This document shows positions 8,134 to 16,064 of a DNA stretch of 64,000 nucleotides, piece after piece. Made by a program: the position numbers and the translations under genes. The number at the start of each line of letters is the position of its first letter. The stretch's first letter is position 1. The stretch is from ATX-6F1 sp943369485 (GTDB taxonomy: Bacteria > Cyanobacteriota > Cyanobacteriia > PCC-6307 > Cyanobiaceae): the NCBI GenBank assembly GCA_943369485.1, contig CALRNH020000007.1, positions 115,256-179,255 of the forward strand. The letters run 5' to 3'. The notes under the pieces are model-generated. The model ran no database searches, was not told the DNA's origin, and worked only from the letters and a program-made list of their open reading frames with translations.

Positions 8134-9609
8134 ATGGTCACTGAAAAAGCCAAAAAACAAACTTCAAATGGACATTCCGACCCAAACGCTGTTCCTGAGT
8201 ATATATCATTGGAAGAAAGAAGCGATATTCCTTGGGATACTCAAAAGATCGCGTCATTCAAGGACAAACATCTCGGCCAGCGATGCTTTATCATAGGAAA
8301 TGGTCCATCACTCAAGAAAACTGATTTAAATCTACTTGCAGGCGAGGTCACATTCGCCGTTAATAGTATTTTCCTGGCATTTCCAGACACCGTCTTTAGG
8401 CCAACATACTACACAGTATGCGATTCATTTGTTATAGAAGAAAATACGCAAGAAATTTGTGATTTGACATGTGAACACAAGTTTTTTCCATCTACATACA
8501 GGAAATTCATTCCTGCAAGCGTAAGGCAAAACGTCAGCTTCTTTCGACTCAACAGAGGCTTTAATGAGAAAACAAGCCCAAACCATGGGATAAGCCGTTT
8601 CTCATCTGACTGCAGCGAAAGAATCTATGACAATCAAACCGTAACCTACATTAATATGCAACTCGCATATTACATGGGCTTTAGCGAGGTTTATTTGATA
8701 GGAATAGACTTTAGTTACACTATTCCAGATTCAGCGATTATAGATGGCTGCAACATTACTTCAACGGAAGACGATCCAAACCATTTCCACCCCCAATACT
8801 TTGGTAAAGGCAGATCATGGCATGATCCCGTGCTCCACCGAGTAGTCCGTGGGTACCAGTTTTCACGGTTAGTTTACGAATGGGCAGATCGCACAGTTTA
8901 CAACGCAACAGTCGGAGGAAAACTTGAGGTCTACAAGCGAAGAGATTATTATTCTCTTTTTAGTGATCAGCATCAAGCCAACTCATTGGTGTTTGATTCT
9001 AAGCACACAGCTCAAGGGCAGTTATTGGGCCCCGTAGTAAAGAGTGGTTCATTATCGGCTTTAATGATTTCGCCCCAAAGCAACGAAACATTAAATTTCA
9101 GAGCTCCATTCTTCAGCAATAAGTTTGTATTAATAACGCTACTCTCCGACATGCCGATTGATGTAGATGGAGTTAGCTTGAAATTCAACCACAGCAACTA
9201 CTCGATGATTGAAACGACACGATTATTTGAGACTGGCGATGAGATATTATTTTATGGAGCCGATATCATGATTTCCTTTATGTCCAGCGAGCTTGTCGAA
9301 TCATTAAATATTAATTACTCAATCAAAGCAGGGTCAATTCTTTATCTACAGTCAATCAAAGCTTTTGATCAGGATCCCCTTAACCCTTCAGCCAATAAAT
9401 ACAATCCCAAGGCCATTGACCTGAATGCCAATGCTGCACCGTTAGGAGACGAAAGGATTATATCTTCAGCACTGTTAATGTATAAAGCCAAAAATTTCTC
9501 CGCCGCCCTAGAACTTTACATCCAGGCCAAGGAACGCTATAATTTTAAAAGCCTAGACGTCGTAATAGCTGCCTGCAAGAAAAGAATTCTTGGAGCAGCT
9601 GATCAGTGA
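8134..9609 (+). CDS. MptE/DUF115-domain (GT42-like) protein with C-terminal extension
   Basis: A 491-residue protein. Residues about 45-265 form the MptE/GT42-like domain: CFIIGNGPSL at 51-60 and AYYMGFSEVYLIGIDFSY at 178-195. That second stretch closely follows the CstI sialyltransferase pattern (hydrophobic strand, then G-I-D-F-Y). DDPNHFHPQYFGKGRSWHDP matches the 234-residue paralogue. The remaining ~220 residues are a beta-rich region (about 290-410) followed by a short helical repeat ending near YKAKNFSAALELYIQAKERY (TPR-like). Coding is AT-rich compared with the flanking operons. The following gene starts within its stop codon (GTGA). The role of the extension is unknown; carbohydrate binding is a guess. 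Confidence 0.7.
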   Translation: MVTEKAKKQTSNGHSDPNAVPEYISLEERSDIPWDTQKIASFKDKHLGQRCFIIGNGPSLKKTDLNLLAGEVTFAVNSIFLAFPDTVFRPTYYTVCDSFVIEENTQEICDLTCEHKFFPSTYRKFIPASVRQNVSFFRLNRGFNEKTSPNHGISRFSSDCSERIYDNQTVTYINMQLAYYMGFSEVYLIGIDFSYTIPDSAIIDGCNITSTEDDPNHFHPQYFGKGRSWHDPVLHRVVRGYQFSRLVYEWADRTVYNATVGGKLEVYKRRDYYSLFSDQHQANSLVFDSKHTAQGQLLGPVVKSGSLSALMISPQSNETLNFRAPFFSNKFVLITLLSDMPIDVDGVSLKFNHSNYSMIETTRLFETGDEILFYGADIMISFMSSELVESLNINYSIKAGSILYLQSIKAFDQDPLNPSANKYNPKAIDLNANAAPLGDERIISSALLMYKAKNFSAALELYIQAKERYNFKSLDVVIAACKKRILGAADQ

Positions 9610-11189
9610 CGAATAGGACTGGTCCTACATTCTCTATATGTATACCAACATACAACAGAGTATCTTATCTAGGCGATGCTATACGGAGTTGCCTTGCTCA
9701 AACCGATCAAGACTTTGAAATTTGCATATCGAGTAACGCGTCCACCGATCGAACACCGGAGTTAATAAATACATACTGTAAGGATAATATCTGTTTTTTT
9801 CAGCATCCCAAGCCAGTTCTCCCATATGAGAACTGGAACACAGCGTTGGCCATGGCAACAGGTGAATATGTTCTTTTCTTGTCAGACGATGACTTGCTGA
9901 AACCTGGCTATTTGAGTGAGATAAGAGAATTAATTGGTGTGTATCCATCTGCCTCTCTTTATCGGACGGGTCTGACTTGCATAGACGAGCATGGCAAGGA
10001 AAAATGGTCATTGACTGATTATCCTGACTTTGAATCACCCATCGACTTTATCAAGGCCCGATGCATTTCTAATCGAAAGCAGTTCTTGCCAGGAATCACC
10101 AGCAAGCGTCAGCATATTTCTGATATTCATGGATTTGTCGACAATTGCATGCCTGCAATGCTGTATTTAGATGACTATTTCTGGTTCAGACTCGTAGTAA
10201 AAGGAACAGGAGTAGCATCATCCCCAAAGGCACTTTGGAGCTATCGCCAACATGGCGAACAATACGGAGGCAAACCAATTGACATGAGGAGTTTTGCCGC
10301 AAATGCAAGAATATACTCCTCACTTTTACATACTCTAGTATCACCCATTCACTCTGATTCAGATTTTAATACCTTCCTGGGAACACGTTATGCAGACAAG
10401 ATTGTAGAATCAAGATTAATTCATGAGTACAATAGGTTTGCAACCAGTTCCAAGGTGGTTGTTCAGCAAGAGTGCGCAGGCTTAGCTGATACTTTGTTTA
10501 TAATCTGCAATGGCCCGAGCCTGACCTCTCTAGACTATTCCTCCTTAGGATCACTTAATACAGTATGCATTAATTATTCATACCGTCTTACGGGTTCAAT
10601 GAAATGGAAGCCAAAGTATTATGTCTGCACTGACTTACCCACACTTCATACAATAAAACATAACTTCAAAGATTTAATTTCCAGCCTTCCTCCTACTGCA
10701 TATATTTTTATTCCGCATGAGTTCAAGCAAGAATCACCTGTGATGTCGAGCCTAGAGCGATGTATTCCCATAGACAAACTTGCGTTTCCACGCTTATCTA
10801 CACTCAATATAGATTCTAGTTCGCTTTTGGGCGCAATTTACATGGCCAGCTCCGAAGGTTTTAGAAAGATAGTCCTTGTTGGTGCTGACTTATTCTACTG
10901 CAAAGAAGAAATTAACGCTCTATACAATATTGATGACAGCCTCGGACAACCAGTGATGACCAGAAAAGTCTCAATCAGCAAGAAAAAAGAATACAATTAT
11001 TCCCATAAAAACTATCATCGCATTGGTGATTCTGCTTCATATCCCAACTCCGATCACATAAGACAAGGTGTCATGCAAGCGTATTACCGGCTTGCTTCTA
11101 TTGGCGTATCTCTTTACAGGCTTGAGGGCATGCCATCATTGCTGGAGGATTTACCTAGTTATCCTAATGCCATTTTGTCAATGGCTTGA
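9606..11189 (+). CDS. GT2 glycosyltransferase fused to an MptE/GT42-like domain
   Basis: A 527-residue two-domain protein with a GTG start overlapping the previous stop. Residues about 6-260 are a GT2 glycosyltransferase: FSICIPTYNRVSYLGDAIRS, the ISSNASTDRT loop, and LFLSDDDLLKP with the metal-binding aspartates at 94-96. Residues about 290-500 repeat the locus theme: TLFIICNGPSL at 296-306 and GFRKIVLVGADLFY at 418-431. It therefore carries two transferase-type domains, one of the family used by CMP-sialic-acid transferases. AT-rich coding, as in the preceding gene. The two transfers may be consecutive steps on one glycan. Confidence 0.72.
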   Translation: MTNRTGPTFSICIPTYNRVSYLGDAIRSCLAQTDQDFEICISSNASTDRTPELINTYCKDNICFFQHPKPVLPYENWNTALAMATGEYVLFLSDDDLLKPGYLSEIRELIGVYPSASLYRTGLTCIDEHGKEKWSLTDYPDFESPIDFIKARCISNRKQFLPGITSKRQHISDIHGFVDNCMPAMLYLDDYFWFRLVVKGTGVASSPKALWSYRQHGEQYGGKPIDMRSFAANARIYSSLLHTLVSPIHSDSDFNTFLGTRYADKIVESRLIHEYNRFATSSKVVVQQECAGLADTLFIICNGPSLTSLDYSSLGSLNTVCINYSYRLTGSMKWKPKYYVCTDLPTLHTIKHNFKDLISSLPPTAYIFIPHEFKQESPVMSSLERCIPIDKLAFPRLSTLNIDSSSLLGAIYMASSEGFRKIVLVGADLFYCKEEINALYNIDDSLGQPVMTRKVSISKKKEYNYSHKNYHRIGDSASYPNSDHIRQGVMQAYYRLASIGVSLYRLEGMPSLLEDLPSYPNAILSMA

Positions 11190-11196
11190 TATTTAA

Positions 11197-11447
11197 TCAA
11201 TTTGAGTTATGTCCTAAGTACACCTCAAGTTTATCAAATCCAGTTAGCACTAGATAGTCACAATCATAATTAGGCATTATGATCTGATAGCATAAATCGT
11301 ACCGCGAGGTTTTTGTGATGAGCAACAAAGGTTTGCAAAACTCCAGGAGTAGAATCCCGTTCTCAACCGACTGTCTGAGTCCATTCTATTGGAGTTGTTT
11401 CGACCGCTTCTTGATCAAGGCTACGCGAAGGAGCGGAAGTACAAAGC
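11197..11447 (-). pseudogene. Decayed copy A of an unidentified gene (3' end)
   Basis: Read on the minus strand with one internal TAG, this encodes GFVLPLLRVALIKKRSKQ then (after the stop) a stretch with GILLLEFCKPLLLITKTS and an ending with DYLVLTGFDKLEV. It aligns with the remnant at 12377-12876 (FVMRLLSVHAHRSV, ITLFELCNHYKLTSKTS, YELFLIGKK), with roughly 70% DNA identity over about 65 bases. The shared ending recalls the last strand of methyltransferases, but I do not recognise the family. The rest of the 11190-11556 gap holds nothing identifiable. Confidence 0.4.
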
Positions 11448-11556
11448 CGTACTATTGAGGATAGATCCTCTGATGTTTATCAAGGAGTTTGTGTTTTAAC
11501 GGCTTTTCAACTTCATTTCCTCATAGTTGCTGCATCCACGTTGATTCCTCTTATCC

Positions 11557-12324
11557 ATGAAGGCTACTCCGCCACCAACAGGGCATCGCGAATTCAACCT
11601 TTCAAAACTTCCTGACACTTTCTTCGTTGATCCATCCGACAAGGACTTATGCCAAGATGATTGTGTACTGTTGCTTGACCATTTGATTAACGACATTTCG
11701 GATTTGCAAGGGCTGAGGATAGGCATTTTATCCAAGAAAAAACCTATTCGCTCGGCATCAATTGTAATAGGCAAAGTCGTGCCTGGACGCTCAATGCTCA
11801 GAATTAATCTATCAGATGATTCCAAAGTTGTTATCGGTGACAACGTTTCGGGACATTGGTTTGTCTCAGTTCATGCTGGGGCGGAGGCCACAATCGGCAG
11901 AAACACTACTGCGAACCTTGGCGTCTCTATCGCAGTAAAGATTCTAATTGAGCCAATGGGATACGTAGCAATTGGAGAGGATTGCATGTTTTCGGATGGC
12001 ATAACCTTACAGTGCGGCGATCAGCACCCACTCATATGCATTGAATCTGGAGATATATTGAACAAGGGCCTTTCGCGAATTGAGCTAGAACAGCACTGTT
12101 GGGTTGGTCGAGATGTTACAATTTTAGCATCGGGATCGAGCGTTACCTTAGGACGTGGTGGGATTGCAGGAGCGAGATCTGTTATACCCAAAAGCACCCC
12201 TCCTTTGTCGGTCTCTGTCGGAAATCCAGCAAGAGTAGTAAGACAAGGGGTTACTTGGTCGCGACACTTTATGCCTACTGAAGAAGAGATCAGCAGATTA
12301 CTAAAGGAGTATTCTTCCAAGTAG
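11557..12324 (+). CDS. Hexapeptide-repeat acyltransferase (left-handed beta-helix)
   Basis: A 255-residue protein whose middle and C-terminal parts are hexapeptide repeats of the left-handed parallel beta-helix type: VVIGDNV, ATIGRNTT, VAIGEDCMFSDGITLQCGDQH, HCWVGRDVTILASGSSVTLG, and the diagnostic closing stretch IPKSTPPLSVSVGNPARVVR. Wzx/Wbb-type sugar O- or N-acetyltransferases end in this S-x-(V/G)-x-x-GNPA(R/K)-x-(V/I)-(K/R) motif. The N-terminal ~75 residues are not repeat-like. It most likely acetylates a sugar in the surface polymer using acetyl-CoA. It stands alone between two decayed fragments of another gene and is AT-rich like the cluster on its left. Confidence 0.8.
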   Translation: MKATPPPTGHREFNLSKLPDTFFVDPSDKDLCQDDCVLLLDHLINDISDLQGLRIGILSKKKPIRSASIVIGKVVPGRSMLRINLSDDSKVVIGDNVSGHWFVSVHAGAEATIGRNTTANLGVSIAVKILIEPMGYVAIGEDCMFSDGITLQCGDQHPLICIESGDILNKGLSRIELEQHCWVGRDVTILASGSSVTLGRGGIAGARSVIPKSTPPLSVSVGNPARVVRQGVTWSRHFMPTEEEISRLLKEYSSK

Positions 12325-12376
12325 ATTTCCGCGGGAAGAATGAGAAAAACTATATAGGCACTTCGATACTTCGAGA

Positions 12377-12876
12377 TCACGCTTGATCAATGTATTTTTT
12401 CCCTATCAAAAACAGTTCATATTCGCGTGAGCCGTGCTCGAGAGAGGTTTTTGAGGTTAACTTATAATGGTTACAAAGCTCGAACAGAGTAATCCGATCC
12501 TCAGCATCCTTCAGAGTCGATTTTAGGGGAATCATCTCGACCACTTCCTGAACAGATCTATGCGCATGAACGGAAAGGAGGCGCATGACGAAGGAGAGTG
12601 ATTCACTGATCCTTCACAAGATAATTGCACTCCAGCAGCTATTTAATCTCAGCGATGAAGATCTTTTGGTTCCATGCTACCGGAATACACTCCTTTGAGG
12701 AGCTTTGTTTTGCGTTTGGGGGTAATGGACAGCATTCCTAATGTAACTATACCCACATTTTCAGTGAGCGGCTTTACAGCGCGGAAGTGATTGAGGATCT
12801 CGCTATAATTATCGGAACTTGTCTCCATTCCTAGGACTACATGCCCGAGAGGTGGATACAAACGCCATCGCCGCAA
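12377..12876 (-). pseudogene. Decayed copy B of an unidentified gene
   Basis: Two protein-like minus-strand stretches in different frames, separated by stops, look like one broken gene. The upstream part reads RRWRLYPPLGHVVLGMETSS, SEILNHFRAVKPLTENVGI and KLLKGVYSGSMEPKDLHR. The downstream part reads FVMRLLSVHAHRSVQEVVEM, ITLFELCNHYKLTSKTSLEH and YELFLIGKKYIDQA. The downstream part matches remnant A beyond the acyltransferase gene. The function is not recognised; the ending would suit a SAM-dependent enzyme, but this is only a resemblance. Confidence 0.4.
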
Positions 12877-13152
12877 CTCTTGCCCTAGAAGCCTGTTGCG
12901 AATAGATCAGCACCAACCCTCTCCAAAGACTCCTATTAATCTGCCTAGATCACAGTCAAGGTTGTCGGCATTGATGTCATTTCTGTAGAATTTTTCATAC
13001 AAAAAGCTTACTGGTAATGAAATGTTGACGGTCTTCTATGATGGCAATGAGCTGTACCGAATTCATGCCTTGATTAACTGATCACTATACCTGAAACTAG
13101 TTCAATGCAAGAATATGAATTGATCAGCGATCTCCAAGTTTACAAAGGAATG
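12877..13152. other. Gene-poor AT-rich interval
   Basis: No intact gene. A short plus-strand stretch near 13018-13080 (GNEMLTVFYDGNELYRIHAL) reads like the tail of a transposase of the DDE/Mu type, in which V-V-x-Y-D-x-x-x-(L/I) endings are common, but it is too short to assign. Confidence 0.35.
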
Positions 13153-14004
13153 CTAGTGAGAAGGAATAAAGTCGACCTTGGGCACATACCGCATGACTTC
13201 TCCTTCGCGATATGGTAGTTCGCCCACAAGAAGTTTGCCTGAGGCTTGCCAGGTATTCCACCATTTCTCAGAAAATTCTCGGATTGACTGCGGGCAGCCA
13301 CTTCCGAGATTCTTGACGCTCACACCAGCTTCCTGACCGATCAATGCTTCGGCCTCTGCGATAAAGGCCCTTGATACATCCTCCACATTAATGAAATCTC
13401 GAATCTGCTCGCCTAGTGTCATTGGGAAATCCTCTCCTGCCAATGCTGCCCGCCGAAGAGAAGGCCACAGCCGACCGCTCGCTTCACCCTCACCGAAAAC
13501 CTGAAAAATTCGCAGCAGGCTCAGCGATAGCTGATACTGGCGAGCCCATTGCATAAAAGCTATAGAGGCAGCTGCTTTCGAAGCTGGGTATGTTTGAGTG
13601 GGTTGCAGCGGCGCTTCAGGAGTGATGAAGGAGCAATCATTTCCGCTGATCCCATACTCAAAACAGCTTCCAGCTACCAGATACTTTTTTATTCCGGCTG
13701 TACGAGCTTGCTCAAACAACTGCAGTGGGGCAATCAGGTTCCATTCAAGGCATTTTATAAGATTGTCGTAAGGTACATTAGCGCTATGGGCTGCAAGATG
13801 AACCAGAACATCATAGCCAGACAGATCATCTGCTGCCACCTTCTCCATTGATTTATCGAGCCAGAGGGGCTCCTGTAAAAGGGGAATGCGTGGCTGGCTC
13901 GCAGGACTACGGCGCAAACCCAGAACGGTATGTCCAGCCTTTAATGCCTGGTTCACAAAGTGTGAGCCAATAAAGCCGGTGGCCCCAGTCAAGAAAATCC
14001 TCAT
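13153..14004 (-). CDS. NAD(P)-dependent sugar epimerase/reductase (extended SDR)
   Basis: A 283-residue extended short-chain dehydrogenase. The N-terminal MRIFLTGATGFIGSHF is the dinucleotide-binding TGxxGxxG loop; VLVHLAAHSANVPY is the NADB strand; and YPASKAAASIAF carries the Tyr-x-x-x-Lys pair, with a Ser upstream in VAGSCFEYG. It is the last gene of the CDP-sugar operon and overlaps the 3' partner by 4 bases (ATGA). As the final step after rfbF-rfbG-rfbH and an epimerase-like enzyme, it likely reduces the 4-keto group of a CDP-3,6-dideoxyhexulose (AscF-, RfbJ- or Prt-like). Which stereoisomer is made cannot be read from the sequence. Confidence 0.8.
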   Translation of the reverse strand: MRIFLTGATGFIGSHFVNQALKAGHTVLGLRRSPASQPRIPLLQEPLWLDKSMEKVAADDLSGYDVLVHLAAHSANVPYDNLIKCLEWNLIAPLQLFEQARTAGIKKYLVAGSCFEYGISGNDCSFITPEAPLQPTQTYPASKAAASIAFMQWARQYQLSLSLLRIFQVFGEGEASGRLWPSLRRAALAGEDFPMTLGEQIRDFINVEDVSRAFIAEAEALIGQEAGVSVKNLGSGCPQSIREFSEKWWNTWQASGKLLVGELPYREGEVMRYVPKVDFIPSH

Positions 14005-14540
14005 GTTGCCAAAGAAATGGATGGATGGAGCTGGTCCCTATGACTAACGATTGGATCCTCTAACGGCCACTCAAATGCAATGCTGGACCAAAGCACACCG
14101 CTATCATGAGAAGGTGCATGCACAGTCGTTGTGAGGTAGCTCATCAGAGATCCATCCTCCAGACTAAGAAAACCGTGCGCATAGCCCTTGGGGATCAGCA
14201 GTGCCTGGCCAGCCCCTGAATGCAGTTCAACACCATAGGGTTGATTGAAAGTGGGGGACTCGGGCCGCACATCCACAACCACATCGAGGATGCGTCCCGC
14301 TAAACAGCAAACCAGCTTGTCATGAGCATGTTCTCCCTTCTGGAAGTGCATACCCCGAAGCACCCCTTTGTGGGACATCGAAAAGAACTGCTCCACCGGT
14401 GAAAAATCTATGCCCAATTCCTGAAAAAAACCCTTGTGGAAGGGCTTCAAGAAACTGCCTCGCCCATCGGGGTAGAAAGGGACTGATATCAATTGAACGC
14501 CAGGCAGAGGTTCTGCATCAACCCGGAATGGAGTACTCAC
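14001..14540 (-). CDS. RmlC-like sugar 3,5-epimerase (cupin)
   Basis: A 179-residue protein of the dTDP-4-dehydrorhamnose 3,5-epimerase family. The core motifs are present: VEQFFSMSHKGVLRGMHFQK (SxSxxGVLRGxHxQ), VCCLAGRILDVVVDVRPESP, and LLIPKGYAHGFLSLEDGSL (xxPxGxAHGFxxL). It is diverged from the orthodox rfbC of this window at 28.9 kb, and it sits in a CDP-sugar operon. The best reading is therefore an AscE-like 5-epimerase (or 3,5-epimerase) acting on a CDP-4-keto-3,6-dideoxyhexose. The gene upstream ends immediately at its start, and it overlaps the SDR gene by 4 bases. Confidence 0.82.
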   Translation of the reverse strand: MSTPFRVDAEPLPGVQLISVPFYPDGRGSFLKPFHKGFFQELGIDFSPVEQFFSMSHKGVLRGMHFQKGEHAHDKLVCCLAGRILDVVVDVRPESPTFNQPYGVELHSGAGQALLIPKGYAHGFLSLEDGSLMSYLTTTVHAPSHDSGVLWSSIAFEWPLEDPIVSHRDQLHPSISLAT

Positions 14541-16064
14541 CTAAGTAGCTGCGGATTCTCTAAGTGTGGAAAGCTCTTTGGTCTTGGCGAATGCATTGAT
14601 CACTTCAACTTCCGCCTTCAACATTTCATTGGTGAGCCCAGGGTAAGTTCCAAGAAACAGTGTGCTGTTCATGATCTCATCCGAACCCTCCATGCTGGTG
14701 GCCAGACGCAGGGCTTCGGGCCGATCGTGCTTCAGCTGCACGAAGGCCGGCTGACGCAGCAGGTTGCCGCCAAACAGCATGCGATTGCCGATCAGGTTGC
14801 GGTCCAGCTCCTGAGCCAGCTCCGTGCGGCTGAACGGCGCCCCTGGTTTCACCGCGATTTTGAAGCCAAACCAGGAGCAATCGCTACGGCACCCTGTGTC
14901 ATCCCAAGAAAACCCCTTCTCGGCATCCCAGGAAGTGGCATGGGTGGGCAGCGCGAACTCCAACACATCGTCAAGTAGAGCCAGCCCCTGGCGCAACACA
15001 TCCCAGTTTTGCTTACGGGCCTCAATAAATTCCGGTAAACGGCGCATCTGCACCCGGCCGATCGCCGCCTGGGGATCGAGTGGCTTGAGGTTGAAGCCGA
15101 GATGGCTGTAGGTGTACTTGTGGTCATACCCCTTGGGCAATTCCCCCAGCTGCCAGTCGAAACGCTTGTTGCAGGTGTTGTCTATGCCGGAGGGGCACCA
15201 GCAGTCGCGCCCCCAGTCACGGAAGCTTTCGGCCACCACCTTCAGCTTCTGGTCGCGCACGATGTTCACCGCACCGCCCTCGCCCATCGTGAGGTGATGG
15301 GGCGGATAGAAACTCTGGGTGCTGATGTCGCCCCAGGTGCCGGTCCAGCGGATCACACGATCAGGCCCCTCATCAAGTCCGGGGCTGTTCTCCGTGAAGC
15401 CCAGGCTTTCCGCCAGCGTCCGGGGCATGGAGTAGCTGCAGCCCAGGGCATCGCAGTTGTCTTCCACCAGCCACAGGTCGTGCTGGCGGCAGAAGACCAG
15501 GGTGGCGGCCAGATCGAACGGATTGCCCAAAGCGTGGGCCATCATCACCGCCTTGGTCTTACCGGGGCTGTAGGCCTGCTCCAACTGGTCGCAGCGGGCG
15601 TTGCCGGTGATCGGATCGGCGTCGATGAACACCGGCACCGCACCCACCTGCACGATCGGCGCCACGGTGGTGGGGAAGCCCGCCGCCACCGTGATCACCT
15701 CATCACCGGGCTGGAGGCGCCTGCCCTCAGGCAACTTGTGGGAGGTGAGGGCCGAGATCGCCACCAGATTGGCGGAGGAGCCGGAATTCACCAGCAGGCT
15801 GTGGCGCACGCCTAGAAACTCCGCCAGCTCCCGCTCCATCGCCGCCCCCTCTGGTCCGAGGGTCAACCAGAAATCAAGGGTGGCGCCCACGGCCGCCTCC
15901 ACTTCGTCTTCGGTGAACACCCGGCCGGCATAGGGGATGGCCTGACCGGCCTCGTAGGGCCTTCGATTTGGGTCGTTGCCCGGACGAAACGCCCGATGGG
16001 CCTCCTGGGCGTAGGTGCGGGTCAACCGCAGAATCTCCTGTTTCAGAGAGACGAGATCAGACAT
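14541..16064 (-). CDS. rfbH: CDP-4-keto-6-deoxyglucose 3-dehydratase (RfbH/DdhC, E1)
   Basis: A PLP-dependent enzyme of the DegT/DnrJ/EryC1 fold that removes the 3-hydroxyl in CDP-3,6-dideoxyhexose synthesis. SLLVNSGSSANLVAISALTS (about 89-108) is the phosphate-binding loop, and LVEDNCDALGCSY holds the PLP-pyridine Asp. SFYPPHHLTMGEGG (about 251-264) has the diagnostic His in place of the usual Schiff-base Lys. WGRDCWCPSGIDNTCNKRF supplies the cysteines that in this family bind the [2Fe-2S] cluster. The start MSDLVSLKQE is chosen because upstream sequence belongs to rfbG; the two overlap by 8 bases. At 507 residues it is longer than the usual ~440; about 30 extra residues sit at 213-243. The reductase partner (E3) is not in this window. 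Confidence 0.9.
   Translation of the reverse strand: MSDLVSLKQEILRLTRTYAQEAHRAFRPGNDPNRRPYEAGQAIPYAGRVFTEDEVEAAVGATLDFWLTLGPEGAAMERELAEFLGVRHSLLVNSGSSANLVAISALTSHKLPEGRRLQPGDEVITVAAGFPTTVAPIVQVGAVPVFIDADPITGNARCDQLEQAYSPGKTKAVMMAHALGNPFDLAATLVFCRQHDLWLVEDNCDALGCSYSMPRTLAESLGFTENSPGLDEGPDRVIRWTGTWGDISTQSFYPPHHLTMGEGGAVNIVRDQKLKVVAESFRDWGRDCWCPSGIDNTCNKRFDWQLGELPKGYDHKYTYSHLGFNLKPLDPQAAIGRVQMRRLPEFIEARKQNWDVLRQGLALLDDVLEFALPTHATSWDAEKGFSWDDTGCRSDCSWFGFKIAVKPGAPFSRTELAQELDRNLIGNRMLFGGNLLRQPAFVQLKHDRPEALRLATSMEGSDEIMNSTLFLGTYPGLTNEMLKAEVEVINAFAKTKELSTLRESAAT

Noticed and set aside
11353..11499. Plus-strand frame with a protein-like look (ESILLELFRPLLDQGYAKER)
   Set aside because: The minus strand aligns with the remnant at 12.4-12.9 kb at protein level over a longer stretch, so the plus-strand frame is more likely its shadow.
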